From NCBI RefSeq assembly GCF_002632465.1, contig NZ_NIBS01000006.1, positions 1 through 64,000 on the forward strand: 64,000 bases of DNA, in the 5' to 3' direction. The position numbers and the translations under genes were made by a program. Below are positions 1-12,922 of the stretch, piece after piece; position 1 is the first letter of the stretch; the number at the start of each line of letters is the position of its first letter. The notes under the pieces were generated by a model. The model saw nothing but the letters and a program-made list of their open reading frames with translations. It was not told the origin of the DNA and searched no databases. The stretch is from Xenorhabdus budapestensis (lineage in GTDB: Bacteria > Pseudomonadota > Gammaproteobacteria > Enterobacterales > Enterobacteriaceae).

Positions 1-81
1 TTCCTCCCGCTGCCGCCCGACTTGCATGTGTTAGGCCTGCCGCCAGCGTTCAATCTGAGCCATGATCAAACTCTTCAATTA
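1..81 (-). rRNA. rrs: 16S ribosomal RNA, 5' end only (partial)
   Basis: The reverse complement reads AATTGAAGAGTTTGATCATG and continues with the universally conserved start of bacterial 16S rRNA. The gene runs off the left edge of the window, so only about the first 80 bases are present. The mature 5' end is placed by analogy with E. coli and may be off by one or two bases. The downstream neighbour of the promoter region is hemG, as beside an rrn operon in E. coli. Confidence 0.97.
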
Positions 82-227
82 AAAGTTTGCTGCTCAAAGA
101 ATTAAACTGTCTGCTGTTAGTTCATAATGAATTAACTGTTCAGTCACTCTTCAAGACTTTAATCTTTTTTGCCTTGCGGCTTTTCGATAGTGTCCTGCGA
201 GTGCCCACACAGATTGTCTGATTAACT

Positions 228-238
228 TGTTAAAGAGC
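228..238 (-). promoter_or_regulatory. rrn boxA antitermination site
   Basis: The minus strand reads GCTCTTTAACA, identical to the core of the E. coli rrn boxA, in the leader between promoter P2 and the 16S start. In E. coli the transcript of this element is bound by NusB/NusE to protect rRNA transcription from Rho. nusB itself lies in this window at 18.0 kb. Confidence 0.9.
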
Positions 239-269
239 GGTGCAACCGAACGTTCGTTCCGGGTTGCGT

Positions 270-297
270 ATCTTACGCTTTTCGCCTCCGGAGTCAA
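270..297 (-). promoter_or_regulatory. rrn promoter P2
   Basis: Minus strand: -35 TTGACT (292-297), a 16-base spacer and -10 TAAGAT (270-275). Position downstream of P1 and the 16-base spacer fit an rrn P2 promoter. Confidence 0.8.
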
Positions 298-368
298 GCG
301 TTTATTTTCGCTTTTTTCTCCCTGGCCGGCGCGGCGTGTTTCAGCTCAGCGTCGGTCAATGGGGGCGC

Positions 369-440
369 ATTATAGGGCGTTTTTCGGTGCTGACAATAGT
401 TTTTTTGCATTTTTTTTCTGTTCGCGTTTTTTTTTCAACA
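369..440 (-). promoter_or_regulatory. rrn promoter P1 with UP element
   Basis: Minus strand: -35 TTGTCA (391-396), a 16-base spacer and -10 TATAAT (369-374), followed by the GC-rich discriminator GCGCC. The same arrangement is found at E. coli rrnB P1 and underlies stringent and growth-rate control. The 40 or so bases upstream (397-440) are A/T tracts, as expected for an UP element contacted by the RNA polymerase alpha subunits. Confidence 0.88.
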
Positions 441-472
441 AAACGACGCAACAATCAGCGAATAGATTGCTT

Positions 473-1015
473 TTAAGGCGCTTTTTGACACGCTAACTGT
501 AAAAACATCTTTGAAAAATGATCTACTTTAGCCCAATCGGTGTATTCAATCTCTTTGGTTGTATCCGTTTCTCCTCCCGTCATACGCATAATGAATTGAA
601 TCATGATGCGATCAAACCAATGATAACGGGGATAAAATAAAGCTCCTGCAAAAACATCACACAAATCTGGCTTCCACGGGCTTTTTGTCAAGAACTTGCG
701 TAAATAGGCATTCGTTTCCGGTGTATTTTTTCCTGGTTTTCTCGCGGTTAAATTGACACTAAAGAATGCTGTCGGCAGTTGATTCAATTGCTTTTGATGG
801 CTCGTGACAAACTTATACAACGCAGAATTAAAGTGACCATAGTGTATTGAAGCTCCTACCATCACTTTATGGTAAGGAGCTAAATTCATGTGCTTAACTG
901 TAGCAAGATCCCTTAAATCACATCCTATACCCGCACGACGAATATTTTCCGCGATACGAGTAATAATTTTCTTAGTCTGTCCATCCTGTGTGGAATAGAG
1001 CAGTAAGTAGTTCAT
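473..1015 (-). CDS. hemG: Protoporphyrinogen IX dehydrogenase (menaquinone), HemG
   Basis: Flavodoxin-like enzyme that oxidises protoporphyrinogen IX to protoporphyrin IX in heme synthesis, passing electrons to the quinone pool at the inner membrane. The 180-residue product matches the length of E. coli HemG (181). The FMN phosphate loop YSTQDGQT is at residues 7-14, and the family sequences GASIHYGH and GGETDT are present. The start has an AGGA ribosome site nine bases upstream. It is the last gene of the minus-strand run pepQ-yigZ-trkH-hemG, 35 bases after trkH, and abuts the rrn promoter region as in E. coli. Confidence 0.96.
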   Translation of the reverse strand: MNYLLLYSTQDGQTKKIITRIAENIRRAGIGCDLRDLATVKHMNLAPYHKVMVGASIHYGHFNSALYKFVTSHQKQLNQLPTAFFSVNLTARKPGKNTPETNAYLRKFLTKSPWKPDLCDVFAGALFYPRYHWFDRIMIQFIMRMTGGETDTTKEIEYTDWAKVDHFSKMFLQLACQKAP

Positions 1016-1050
1016 AGATACGTCCTTTTAAATAACGAATCATCTCATAA

Positions 1051-2502
1051 CTAGTCGCGCCAGAAAGTTGGTGTGAATAGGACTAATAAAGTGAAAACTT
1101 CCAACCGTCCGAACAACATCGTAACTACCAATATCCACTTGGCTGTGGGATTCATCGTAGTGAAGTTATCCGCTACGGTTCCCAACCCTGGCCCCAAGTT
1201 ATTCAATGTTGCGGCAATAGCTGAAAAGGCAGAGAACTCATCAACACCCGTTGCTATCAGTAGCAACATACTAATGATGAAAACCAATGCGTAAGCGGAG
1301 AAAAAACCCCAGACTGCTTCAATAATTTTTTCCGGCAATGCCCGACGTCCCAATTTAATAGTATATACCGCGTTCGGATGCACCAGACGTTTCAGTTCGC
1401 GGGAGCCTTGTAGAAATAAGAGTAAAATACGGATGACTTTCAAACCACCACCAGTTGATCCGGCACATCCACCAATAAATGCAGAGCATAATAGTAGAAA
1501 CGGCAGAAACAGAGGCCATTTGGCAAAACTGTCTGTTGTAAACCCAGCCGTCGTTGCCATTGAAACAACCTGGAAGAAAGCATGATTAAGTGCATTTAAT
1601 TTGGATTCATAAACAGAATGCTGCCATAAAACCAGTGTACACAGTACGACTAATGCCAACTGGATACTGATAAACATGCGAAATTCAGGGTCACGCCAGT
1701 AGACTGTCAAACTTCGCCCGGAAAGCACAGCAAAATGCAGGCCGAAGTTACAACCGGAAATCAGCAAAAAAATCGCAATAATAGTATTAATTGTCGGATT
1801 ATTGAAAAATCCCACACTGGCATCGTGTGTTGAAAAACCACCGATTGCAATGGTAGAAAAGCTATGAGAAATCGCATCAAAAACCGACATTCCTGCTGCC
1901 CATAGTGCAATAGTACAGGCAATGGTCAATAAAACATAAATCAGCCAAAGGGTCTTAGCTGTTTCCGCAATACGAGGACGCATTTTATTATCTTTTAACG
2001 GTCCCGGCATTTCAGCCCGATAAAGCTGCATTCCACCGACTCCCAATAAAGGCAGGATCGCAACAGCCAATACAATAATTCCCATTCCCCCCAACCATTG
2101 CAGCATTTGCCGATAAAAGAGAATTGCCTTAGGAAGAGAATCAAGACCAACAAGCGTCGTCGCCCCTGTTGTTGTCAGGCCAGAAAAGGATTCAAAAAAA
2201 GCATCTGTAACCGAAAGGTTAGGTTTTTCAGAGAAAATAAAAGGTAATGCTCCAACACTGCCCAATACTGTCCAGAACAAAACAACAATTAGGAAACCCT
2301 CTTTAGGTTTCAATTCATGTTTTTGTTCCCGATTGGGTATCCATAGTATTAAACCAATAAAGAGCGCAAAGATGAATGTCTGACTGAAAGCTCTGCCTGC
2401 ACCATCTCGGTAAATCAATGCCACCAACCCCGGAATAATCATTGTGACAGAGAAAATAATAACAAGTAGCCCGACAATACGAGTTATGGTGCGAAAATGC
2501 AT
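1051..2502 (-). CDS. trkH: Trk potassium uptake system, membrane subunit TrkH
   Basis: Channel-forming inner-membrane subunit of the Trk K+ uptake system; it works with the cytoplasmic NAD-binding subunit TrkA, which is not in this window. Length is 483 residues, the same as E. coli TrkH. The four pore-loop segments with selectivity-filter glycines can be read (TTTGATT, IGGFSTHD, TTAGFTTDS, NNLGPGLG), and the C-terminus FTPTFWRD is typical. It lies between yigZ and hemG on the same strand, as in E. coli. Confidence 0.97.
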   Translation of the reverse strand: MHFRTITRIVGLLVIIFSVTMIIPGLVALIYRDGAGRAFSQTFIFALFIGLILWIPNREQKHELKPKEGFLIVVLFWTVLGSVGALPFIFSEKPNLSVTDAFFESFSGLTTTGATTLVGLDSLPKAILFYRQMLQWLGGMGIIVLAVAILPLLGVGGMQLYRAEMPGPLKDNKMRPRIAETAKTLWLIYVLLTIACTIALWAAGMSVFDAISHSFSTIAIGGFSTHDASVGFFNNPTINTIIAIFLLISGCNFGLHFAVLSGRSLTVYWRDPEFRMFISIQLALVVLCTLVLWQHSVYESKLNALNHAFFQVVSMATTAGFTTDSFAKWPLFLPFLLLCSAFIGGCAGSTGGGLKVIRILLLFLQGSRELKRLVHPNAVYTIKLGRRALPEKIIEAVWGFFSAYALVFIISMLLLIATGVDEFSAFSAIAATLNNLGPGLGTVADNFTTMNPTAKWILVVTMLFGRLEVFTLLVLFTPTFWRD

Positions 2503-2539
2503 TCAGCAGGTTCCTTTGAAATCCGGTATTACAAGATAG

Positions 2540-3151
2540 TTATTTTTTTGACGTTAAAAACAGCGTGCCGCGACTTAAGTCACGTAGTCTATTACCTATT
2601 TCCTCTGCAAGAGTAGCAGGTAATGATATTTGTAATGTAACATTTTCAGTATACACACTAGCGAGCACTTGCCCTGAAAATTGCTGTAACAATTGTTCCA
2701 CCATGGAAATTTGTGCATATTCACACTGTATCTGATACAGTTTTTGCGGCACTTTATACTTTTTTTCCAATAGTTTAAGTGCCTGCTGAACGCCATTGCC
2801 ATAGGCTTTCACCAACCCACCTGTACCAAGCTTGATACCACCAAAATAACGAACTGATACTGCGGTGATCTCTCCTAAGCCACTTCCTATTAATTGTGCA
2901 ATCATCGGTTTACCCGCAGTTCCGGTAGGCTCTCCGTCATCTGAAAACCCTAATTGCTGAGAGTCATCAGGCGCACCTGCGACAAAAGCCCAGCAGTGAT
3001 GCCGGGCATCAGGATATTGTTCCTTGATACCTTGGATAAATGCTTTTGCCTCATCTACCCCGCTGGTATGTTCCAACAGGGTAATAAAACGACTTTTCTT
3101 TATTTCTTCAGTAAAACTAACTGAAGCCGCAGGGATTAAATAAGGCTTCAT
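2540..3151 (-). CDS. yigZ: IMPACT-family protein YigZ
   Basis: Conserved cytoplasmic protein of the IMPACT/YigZ family (203 residues; E. coli 204). The N-terminal IMPACT fold carries RHHCWAF and DDGEPTGTAGKP; the C-terminal third is the DUF1949-type ferredoxin-like domain. In eukaryotes IMPACT regulates GCN2, but the bacterial role is not established. Its start codon overlaps the pepQ stop by one base (TAATG), so the two are probably translationally coupled. Confidence 0.92.
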   Translation of the reverse strand: MKPYLIPAASVSFTEEIKKSRFITLLEHTSGVDEAKAFIQGIKEQYPDARHHCWAFVAGAPDDSQQLGFSDDGEPTGTAGKPMIAQLIGSGLGEITAVSVRYFGGIKLGTGGLVKAYGNGVQQALKLLEKKYKVPQKLYQIQCEYAQISMVEQLLQQFSGQVLASVYTENVTLQISLPATLAEEIGNRLRDLSRGTLFLTSKK

Positions 3152-4485
3152 TACGACAACTGCAAATCTCTGGTCATATTTTCAATTCTTCCATCGTGAA
3201 TAACGATATTATCCTCAATGCGAGTACCGCCATAAAGCTTAAGCATATCGATTTTTTTCCAATCGAAATGTTTGCTGTATTCACTTTCACGCCAAGGCGT
3301 CAATAAAGTTTCAATGAAATAAAGACCCGGCTCAATGGTCAAAACCATTCCCGGCTCTAAAATACGTGTACAACGCAGGTAAGAATACATTTCCGGCGCA
3401 GCCAAATGAGTTCCGCTATCATCCTGCATTAACCCTGCAGAATCATGCACCTGTAAGCCAAGTTGATGACCAAGTCCATGTGGGAAAAATGGCGTAGTTA
3501 GGCCTTTTTCAACCATGACTTCTTCACTAATTCCAGTAATGATATCGTGTTTTTTCAGCAGTTTGGCTATACGATGATGCATATTAATATGGTAATCGGT
3601 GTATCGACCACCAGCTTTAATCGTGGCTATAATCGCCTGCTGCTCATCATTCAATCCTTTAATCAGAGCGGCGAATTCGCTGTTGGATTTTGCTGCATAA
3701 GTTCGGGTGATATCCGCTGCGTAGCCATTATATTCCGCCCCGGCATCAATCAAAAAACTGCGAATTTCAGAAGGTACTGTCTGTTGTAACTTTGTGTAAT
3801 GCAAAACTGCCGCATTTTCATTCAAGGCAATAATATTATTATAAGGTACATCAGTATCACGGTGGCCTGTTGCTATTAAGTAGAACATATTGATTTCGAA
3901 TTCACTGACACCCGATAGAAATGCATCATGTGCAGCCATATGACCATTAACAGCCGTTTTCTGCGCTTCACGCATACAAGCCAGTTCATAATCGGTTTTA
4001 TATGAACGATGGTAGCTTAAATAATCTAAAACCACTTTAGGGTTGATATTTTGATTGAGGAGCCCCAAAGATTTTGCACGTTCAACTTGCTCACCGATAT
4101 ATGCCGTGTGTTGTTTTGGTAACCCATTCAGTGCAGTTTTGATATCATCAGCCTTAGCCAAATGAATCATGTCTACTTCTTCAGTCCAATAACCATGAGG
4201 CAACGGCTCCACACTGTGCCAATAATCCACCGGGGAGTAAAACCATAGCTTGGGTTTATTAGTACCATCGATCCATAACCAGCAATTCGGTACATTGGTT
4301 ACAGGAACCCATGCTTTAAAATGCGCATTTGCCTTGAAAGGATAATGGCTATCATCAAGAAACACTCGTAATAACTCACCAGAGTGAATAAGCAGGGCGT
4401 CTAACTGGCTACGTGCCAATATTTCTCTGGCACGTTTTTGCAATATTTTAATATGTTCTTGGTACAGAGATGCCAACTTTTCCAT
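3151..4485 (-). CDS. pepQ: Xaa-Pro dipeptidase PepQ
   Basis: Proline dipeptidase of peptidase family M24 that hydrolyses Xaa-Pro dipeptides with two metal ions. Metal-ligand regions are visible: [17 protein letters not shown] (two Asp), [13 protein letters not shown] (His), TIEPGLYF (Glu) and RIEDNIV (Glu). The open frame extends to 4530, but I start it at ATG 4485 because the next residues ([12 protein letters not shown]) align with the E. coli N-terminus and an AAGG ribosome site lies eight bases upstream. That gives 444 residues against 443 in E. coli. It diverges from fadB, as in E. coli. Confidence 0.95.
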   Translation of the reverse strand: MEKLASLYQEHIKILQKRAREILARSQLDALLIHSGELLRVFLDDSHYPFKANAHFKAWVPVTNVPNCWLWIDGTNKPKLWFYSPVDYWHSVEPLPHGYWTEEVDMIHLAKADDIKTALNGLPKQHTAYIGEQVERAKSLGLLNQNINPKVVLDYLSYHRSYKTDYELACMREAQKTAVNGHMAAHDAFLSGVSEFEINMFYLIATGHRDTDVPYNNIIALNENAAVLHYTKLQQTVPSEIRSFLIDAGAEYNGYAADITRTYAAKSNSEFAALIKGLNDEQQAIIATIKAGGRYTDYHINMHHRIAKLLKKHDIITGISEEVMVEKGLTTPFFPHGLGHQLGLQVHDSAGLMQDDSGTHLAAPEMYSYLRCTRILEPGMVLTIEPGLYFIETLLTPWRESEYSKHFDWKKIDMLKLYGGTRIEDNIVIHDGRIENMTRDLQLS

Positions 4486-4713
4486 TTTATTAGCCTTTAA
4501 GTTATCTGGCCGGAATTTAAATTTTATCACAATTCCTTTTTTTTAGTGTCATAGCAGAAAATCCATTTCATAGGAATTAACTGATAATATTTATATTTTT
4601 CAATGCAATAATAAAAAATATCACTACCCATCATAAATCTTACCTGTGATCCGCCCTACAAAAAATTAATCATTGATTTGCATTCACTTAACACACTAAT
4701 CACAATCAACCAC

Positions 4714-4730
4714 ATCTGGTCATACCAGAT
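4714..4730. promoter_or_regulatory. FadR operator of fadBA
   Basis: A 17-bp palindrome ATCTGGT-CAT-ACCAGAT sits 26 bases upstream of the fadB start. It differs from the known E. coli fadB FadR operator (ATCTGGTACGACCAGAT) only in the centre. FadR represses fad genes until released by long-chain acyl-CoA. The FadR gene is not in the window. Confidence 0.88.
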
Positions 4731-4756
4731 GGTATGCACTCATTGAGGAGAATGAC

Positions 4757-8118
<3,362 letters not shown>

Positions 8119-8213
8119 TTGTTGAGTTATTGGAGTTATCTGACAATTATGTAAGTATTTTCCCCTTGTCTGTCTTATCTATTGCATCACTCTAATAAGT
8201 TGTTGCCGTAGTT

Positions 8214-8240
8214 TCCCGCCTGTCAGGGGCGGGTTTTTTT
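8214..8240 (+). terminator. Rho-independent terminator of fadBA
   Basis: Stem CCCGCC/GGCGGG (8215-8220 and 8228-8233) with a 7-base loop, followed directly by seven T residues. Confidence 0.9.
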
Positions 8241-8246
8241 ATTTTT

Positions 8247-8376
8247 TATATTTGATAGAGTTCAGGTTGTATCAAGGTAGTAATTAGATGATTCCCCAGA
8301 AGCATAGCTAACCATGTAACTGGGGTTAATGCTCGTGCCAATAAGACACCTGAAAAGTGAAGTGTATGACGATTGG
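8247..8376. repeat. Degenerate full-length ERIC element
   Basis: About 130 bp matching the whole ERIC layout with many substitutions: a TATA end, the ATTCCCCAGAAGCATAG block (8291-8306), the ATGTAACTGGGGTTAAT block (8314-8330), and the GAAAAGTGAAGTGTATGACG end. It fills the gap between the convergent fadA and fre genes. The decay marks it as an old copy. Confidence 0.75.
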
Positions 8377-8377
8377 C

Positions 8378-9079
8378 TCAAATAAACTCGAATGCATCAC
8401 CATACATGTGATCAATGCAAGCATCACGTTCACTACAAAACCGTTCACGGGCAATTTTGGCCATTTCAAAACGGCCTGCTATATAGATATCATACGGGGC
8501 CAAACTGCCAAAATCCTCCATAACAGCACTTAGTACAGTCCCCATTCTTCCATGCCAATTCTCATCAATTTGTTCAACTACAGGAACAACAGTTAAATTA
8601 GGATAACATTCACTTAGTGCCTGCAATTCTCCTAAATCGTAGAGATGCTGCAATTCGCGGCCACCCCAGTAAATTGCAATCTCGCGATTAGGATCTTTTT
8701 CTAATGCGGCCAGTAAGATAGAACGGGTATAAGAAAACCCTGTTCCTCCTGCAACCAATAGCATCGGTTTTTTACTATCTTCACGAAACCATGCTTTCCC
8801 GTGTGGAATATCAATATCAATAACTTTCTGATCCAGGATCCTGTCCATCACCGCCATTGCGTATAGATTTAATTCAGAAGCACCTATATGCAATTCAATC
8901 GTCTGTTTTTCTGATGGTGGCGATGCCATGGAGAAAGGACGTTTATCCCGCTCATCCATAACTACCATAAGGTATTGCCCTGCACGAAAAGAAAAAGGCG
9001 AATCAGGTAATAAATGAACCCGATAAACTGTATCTGTAATGGAGTCAACCGATGTTATTTTACAGCTTAGTATTGTCAT
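8378..9079 (-). CDS. fre: NAD(P)H-flavin reductase Fre
   Basis: Reduces free FMN/FAD/riboflavin with NAD(P)H. It belongs to the ferredoxin-NADP reductase superfamily. Length is 233 residues, equal to E. coli Fre. Flavin-site motif RPFSMASPP and the nicotinamide-site motif [10 protein letters not shown] are present, and the C-terminus MYGDAFEFI is typical. ubiD lies 10 bases upstream on the same strand. If the host is Photorhabdus, Fre could also supply FMNH2 to luciferase; that is inference, as no lux gene is in the window. Confidence 0.96.
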   Translation of the reverse strand: MTILSCKITSVDSITDTVYRVHLLPDSPFSFRAGQYLMVVMDERDKRPFSMASPPSEKQTIELHIGASELNLYAMAVMDRILDQKVIDIDIPHGKAWFREDSKKPMLLVAGGTGFSYTRSILLAALEKDPNREIAIYWGGRELQHLYDLGELQALSECYPNLTVVPVVEQIDENWHGRMGTVLSAVMEDFGSLAPYDIYIAGRFEMAKIARERFCSERDACIDHMYGDAFEFI

Positions 9080-9089
9080 GCGTTCCCTC

Positions 9090-10571
9090 TTATCGCTTCA
9101 AAATATCTAATTGATCCCAAATCTCATCGACACGGGCCCGGATTTCATCACTCATGACTATCGGACGCCCCCACTCCCTTTGTGTCTCTCCCGGCCATTT
9201 ATTTGTTGCATCCAATCCCATTTTTGAGCCAAGCCCAGAAACCGGCGATGCAAAATCGAGATAGTCGATTGGTGTATTTTCCATTAATACAGTATCCCGT
9301 TGCGGATCCATTCGCGTCGTTATTGCCCAGATGACATCATTCCACTCTCGCGCATTAATATCATCATCACAGACAATAACAAATTTTGTGTACATAAATT
9401 GTCGCAGATATGACCAGACCCCCATCATGACTCGCTTGGCATGCCCTGCATATTGTTTTTTCATCGTAACGACAGCAAGCCGATAAGAACACCCTTCCGG
9501 TGGTAGATAAAAATCAACAATTTCAGGAAATTGCTTTTGTAGAATTGGTACTAGCACTTCATTCAATGCCACCCCCAATACAGCGGGTTCATCTGGTGGA
9601 CGCCCTGTATAAGTGGAATGATAGATGGCATCACGGCGCTGAGTAATATGTGTGACGGTCAATACTGGGAACATATCTACTTCATTATAATAACCCGTGT
9701 GGTCTCCATATGGCCCTTCTGGTGCCATTTCACCTGGTTCAATATACCCTTCAAGGATAATTTCAGCACTCGCAGGCACTTCTAAGTCATTAGATAAACA
9801 TTTCACCACTTCTGTTTTATGCCCACGTAACAGCCCGGCAAAAGCATATTCAGACAACGTATCAGGGATAGGAGTGACAGCTCCCAAGATTGTGGCAGGA
9901 TCAGCTCCCAGTGCAACAGCAACAGGGAATCGCTCATCTGGATGTGCCTGACACCATTCCTGAAAATCAAGCGCACCACCACGGTGTGATAACCACCGCA
10001 TGATAAGTTTATTTTTCCCCAAAACCTGCTGGCGATAGATACCCAGATTCTGACGCTCTTTATTTGGCCCTTTGGTTACAGTCAGCCCCCATGTTATCAG
10101 AGGAGCCGCATCTTCAGGCCAACAGTGCATCACAGGAATACGGGTCAAATCAACTTCATCCCCCTCCCAGACCTGTTCCTGACAAGGCGCAGAACTAAGG
10201 CGCTTAGTTGGCATATTCAAAACTTGTTTGAATTTTGGCAGCTTATCTACCAGGTCACGAAAACCTTTCGGTGGCTCAGGCTCTTTAAGGAAAGCCAATA
10301 AGTTGCCAACATCGTGCAATGCCTTAACATCATCCTGCCCCATTCCCATCGCAACCCGTTTAGGAGTACCAAACAGATTACATAAAACCGGCATTGAATA
10401 TCCTTTTGGATTTTCAAACAACAAAGCAGGGCCACCGGCACGAAGAGTACGATCCGCGATTTCTGTCATTTCCAGATAAGGATCAACTTCCATACGAATT
10501 CGTTTTAATTCACCAGATTGCTCCAGTTGGGAAAGAAAGTCTCGTAGATCTCGGTATTTCATATTATTCAA
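9090..10571 (-). CDS. ubiD: 3-octaprenyl-4-hydroxybenzoate carboxy-lyase UbiD
   Basis: Decarboxylase of ubiquinone synthesis that uses the prenylated FMN cofactor made by UbiX (not in this window). Length is 493 residues (E. coli 497) with near-continuous similarity, including [20 protein letters not shown] near the N-terminus and [12 protein letters not shown] in the middle. The C-terminus is slightly shorter than in E. coli. It is followed by fre after 10 bases and diverges from rfaH, as in E. coli. Confidence 0.96.
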   Translation of the reverse strand: MNNMKYRDLRDFLSQLEQSGELKRIRMEVDPYLEMTEIADRTLRAGGPALLFENPKGYSMPVLCNLFGTPKRVAMGMGQDDVKALHDVGNLLAFLKEPEPPKGFRDLVDKLPKFKQVLNMPTKRLSSAPCQEQVWEGDEVDLTRIPVMHCWPEDAAPLITWGLTVTKGPNKERQNLGIYRQQVLGKNKLIMRWLSHRGGALDFQEWCQAHPDERFPVAVALGADPATILGAVTPIPDTLSEYAFAGLLRGHKTEVVKCLSNDLEVPASAEIILEGYIEPGEMAPEGPYGDHTGYYNEVDMFPVLTVTHITQRRDAIYHSTYTGRPPDEPAVLGVALNEVLVPILQKQFPEIVDFYLPPEGCSYRLAVVTMKKQYAGHAKRVMMGVWSYLRQFMYTKFVIVCDDDINAREWNDVIWAITTRMDPQRDTVLMENTPIDYLDFASPVSGLGSKMGLDATNKWPGETQREWGRPIVMSDEIRARVDEIWDQLDILKR

Positions 10572-11027
10572 TTGTGCCGATTTGCAAGGAGGGAGGAAAC
10601 ATTATAAGCCCTCCCATAAAGGTTACAAGGTAAACTCATAACCTACTAAAAATCAATGATTTTATTGTAGTCTTGTGGATTAGGTTGCTGAGATACAATG
10701 AAACATTACCCAGGCCCCATACCTGTTTATCAAATTGTTCAGAAAACTCTTCATTATGCTGAAAGATTTTAAACCTTCTATTTCTGTCACTAAAACTATC
10801 ACTAAAAATAGTGCTATTCTTTTAGCATGTATTTCTTCAATATACCTATTGATATAATTCAATTGATTTGAATAGTAAATCCTTATTAATTTCATCTGCA
10901 AAAATAAAATAAATTCATAAGCATACATAAAAGTGGTCAATATACAGTTAGATGCTATAAAACATGAACTTTTACTGGCAAGAAACACCTACTGGCTATA
11001 AAACCATGTTTTTTTCCTAAACGCGTT
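10572..11027. other. AT-rich gap between ubiD and rfaH, no gene recognised
   Basis: A minus-strand open frame of 102 codons (10680-10988) crosses this gap, but it has no ribosome site, resembles no family I know and is AT-biased, so I do not call it a gene. The ubiD promoter should be near 10580-10680. I see nothing else definite. Confidence 0.5.
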
Positions 11028-11107
11028 TTCACTTTATAGGTGATCCTTGTATATCAGTTTTGTTATTCTTCACTTTATAGATGATCCTGGTATATCGGTT
11101 TTGTTAT
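11028..11107. repeat. Two-copy 41-bp tandem repeat upstream of rfaH
   Basis: A unit beginning TTCACTTTATAG and ending GTTTTGTTAT occurs at 11028-11066 and again at 11069-11107, with four or so differences. The period is 41 bp. The second copy ends 33 bases before the rfaH start, so the repeat probably contains or duplicates the rfaH promoter or leader. Confidence 0.85.
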
Positions 11108-11140
11108 GCTAAGTACATTGTGTAATGGAGTCGGAATATT

Positions 11141-11629
11141 ATGGGAAATTGGTATCTTATTTACTGTAAACGCGGGCAAATCTCCCGGGCAATAGAAAAC
11201 CTGGAGCGACAGGATGTTATTTGCCTGACACCCACAGCCAAAATTGAAAAAATTGTTCGGGGTAAAAGGACAACCGTAACCGAACCCCTCTTTCCGAACT
11301 ACCTCTTTGTGAATTTTGATCCAGAGGTTATTCATACCACTACCGTCAATTCAACACGCGGAGTCAATCATTTTATCCGCTTCAGTACGTACCCAGCTAT
11401 TGTTCCACAACAATTAATCGATGAATTGATGAACGCAACCGAACAGGAATTTACCGCGCCAGAAACCCCTATTTCTGGCGACACTGTATTGATTACTGAA
11501 GGAATTTTCGAAGGAATCCAAGCAATTTATGATGAGCCGGACGGAGAAACTCGTTCAATTCTTCTGTTGAATATTCTCAATAAAGAAGTATCCAAGGTAT
11601 TGAATAATAAACAGTTCATTAAAGTCTGA
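11141..11629 (+). CDS. rfaH: Transcription antiterminator RfaH
   Basis: NusG paralogue recruited to ops-containing operons (LPS core, O-antigen, capsule, toxins) to suppress pausing and Rho termination and to help recruit ribosomes. It has 162 residues, as in E. coli. The NGN domain carries WYLIYCKRGQ and LFPNYLFVNFDPEVIHTTT; the C-terminal KOW domain has ITEGIFEGIQAIYDEPDGE and LLLNILNKE. GGAG is close upstream of the ATG. It diverges from ubiD. Confidence 0.96.
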   Translation: MGNWYLIYCKRGQISRAIENLERQDVICLTPTAKIEKIVRGKRTTVTEPLFPNYLFVNFDPEVIHTTTVNSTRGVNHFIRFSTYPAIVPQQLIDELMNATEQEFTAPETPISGDTVLITEGIFEGIQAIYDEPDGETRSILLLNILNKEVSKVLNNKQFIKV

Positions 11630-11648
11630 TTCAACTGAATTCTTCTCA

Positions 11649-11703
11649 GACCGTCATGAAAACCCTTATTTTTGAGTAAGGGATATTTGTGACGGTTTTT
11701 CTC
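11649..11703 (+). terminator. Terminator after rfaH
   Basis: Outer stem ACCGTCA/TGACGGT (11650-11656 and 11690-11696) encloses an inner CCCTTAT/GTAAGGG hairpin and is followed by TTTTCTC. Confidence 0.75.
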
Positions 11704-11742
11704 GTTAAGCATTAAGACACAGCTAAAGTACACTGCCAAATA

Positions 11743-11952
11743 TATACCCGCCGTCTTTCAAGTTGCAGCTTTATTGGCTGCATTCACTCACCCCAGTTAC
11801 CGTTTTTATAAACATACGGTTATCTATGCTCCCGGGGATAATGAGAGGCTCCTGCCTCTCACCGGAGGCCAGCCTTTGACTGGGCAAATTCGTTCCCGAC
11901 GAATTTGTCGTTCCCTTTCCGCCTCGCTGCATCTTGAAATCCATGGGGTATA
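11743..11952. repeat. Long-form ERIC element (210 bp)
   Basis: Both ends are TATACCC-type inverted termini. The left part matches the standard ERIC (TTCAAGTTGCAGC, GGCTGCATTCACTCACCCCA, ATCTATGCTCCCGGGGAT). Compared with the usual 127 bp it has extra internal sequence built from small hairpins, such as GAGAGGC/GCCTCTC and CAAATTCGT/ACGAATTTG. A nearly identical long copy lies at 34124-34334. Confidence 0.92.
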
Positions 11953-12170
11953 GTTGTAATTGGAGACTCTCAGTCTGTGATATTTGGCTATTCACTCCAG
12001 GAGAGTCATGACAACGATATCTTTACTTACCCGGCAATAAGCAAGATAAAAAATCACAACAAAAGTCACATTTTCACACCTCATGAAACCTGTTACATGA
12101 ATAATAAGCTCTTCTCACATTCCATCTAAAATGAATTAGTTGGTCATGTATTAACTAATTAGATTGAATA

Positions 12171-12865
12171 TCAAAAATAGTACTCACGCTCAATAAAAGT
12201 CCCTATCACCTTATCGTGCACTTCTTCGGATTTTGAATAACTGATAGTTTTTCTATTCAGTCTTTTTACTCGAGTACGCTGAGTTAAATTCATTCTCTCT
12301 ATACGCTGAGTAAACGTCTTTCCAGTCAGGTGATCTTCCTCGGGAAGGTTATCATAAACAACATAATCATCTGTGCAGTAAAACCGAATATTACAGGGCG
12401 ATAAGAGAGCAAGTAGCTTGTCTAACGTTTTTCTACTGCGATCGCCAAAAACATGGGCCACTATTCGTTTTAGGCGGGGCTCCCAAACATACCAAAACCA
12501 GCGTTGATTTTTCTTGTTCCCCACAAATGACCATTGCTCGTCTATTTCACCGATAAGCTGAATGTTATTTCCATCAAGGGGCAGCGTCGTTACGTTTCGG
12601 GGCGTGAGGTTTTTAACGTTTTCATGACGGTGGCTGTTGCGACTTTCAGGATTCGAGCGGTGTCACGAATTCCCCCGTTATTCATCGCTATGTCGACAAT
12701 CTGCTCTTTAACGCCGGGTTTGCAGGCTTGATAAGTGTATTCCAACTGAAAAACCTTACAGCAGGTATAGCAACGATAACGAGGATGTCCGCCATTCCCT
12801 TTTCCATGTCCTTTGACCTGTTCTGATTTGTGACAATAACGGCAATAGATGTCAACTTTGGTCAT
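12171..12865 (-). CDS. IS1-family transposase InsAB' (programmed -1 frameshift)
   Basis: DDE transposase made by fusing the InsA and InsB frames. InsA (12590-12865, 91 residues) has zinc-finger cysteines CRYCHK and RCYTC plus an HTH (IRDTARILKVATATVMKTL). The InsB frame reads GEIDEQWSFVGNKK, then CTDDYVVYDNL and KSEEVHDKVIGTF, giving the D, D, E catalytic residues. A run of five A (minus strand, 12610-12614) is the likely slip site: a -1 shift there leads into the InsB frame with no stop before 12171. The transposase therefore looks potentially complete. Confidence 0.85.
12590..12865 (-). CDS. IS1-family InsA-like DNA-binding repressor
   Basis: Unshifted product of the same element, 91 residues, equal to IS1 InsA. 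It has an N-terminal C2C2 zinc finger (CRYCHK at the start, RCYTCCK near residue 32) and a C-terminal HTH. In IS1, InsA binds the terminal repeats and represses transposition. Confidence 0.8.
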   Translation of the reverse strand: MTKVDIYCRYCHKSEQVKGHGKGNGGHPRYRCYTCCKVFQLEYTYQACKPGVKEQIVDIAMNNGGIRDTARILKVATATVMKTLKTSRPET

Positions 12866-12922
12866 GCTTTACCCTTAAAAGGCGGGAAGCATATCACAAC
12901 AACTAACTATTTAATACATTCC

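Larger units (their letters stand above)
12142..12922 (-). mobile_element. IS1-family insertion sequence
   Basis: A 781-bp unit with imperfect terminal inverted repeats: left end GGTCATGTATTAACTAATTA and right end, reversed, GGAATGTATTAAATAGTTAG. It contains an InsA-like and an InsB-like frame in the IS1 arrangement. Length is close to IS1 (768 bp). I see no convincing 8-9 bp target duplication at the ends, so the element may be old or an adjacent deletion may have removed one side. The right end cuts into a gene relic (12923-13057). Confidence 0.85.

Noticed and set aside
227..496. Plus-strand frame over the rrn promoter region
   Set aside because: It covers the P1/P2 promoters and UP element, has low-complexity Phe runs and no ribosome site.
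10680..10988. 102-codon minus-strand frame between ubiD and rfaH
   Set aside because: AT-rich, no recognisable domain, no ribosome site; likely chance.
11771..11995. 74-codon frame in the ERIC at 11743
   Set aside because: It is the translated repeat, with no separate start signal; noted only because phoR uses the same frame.
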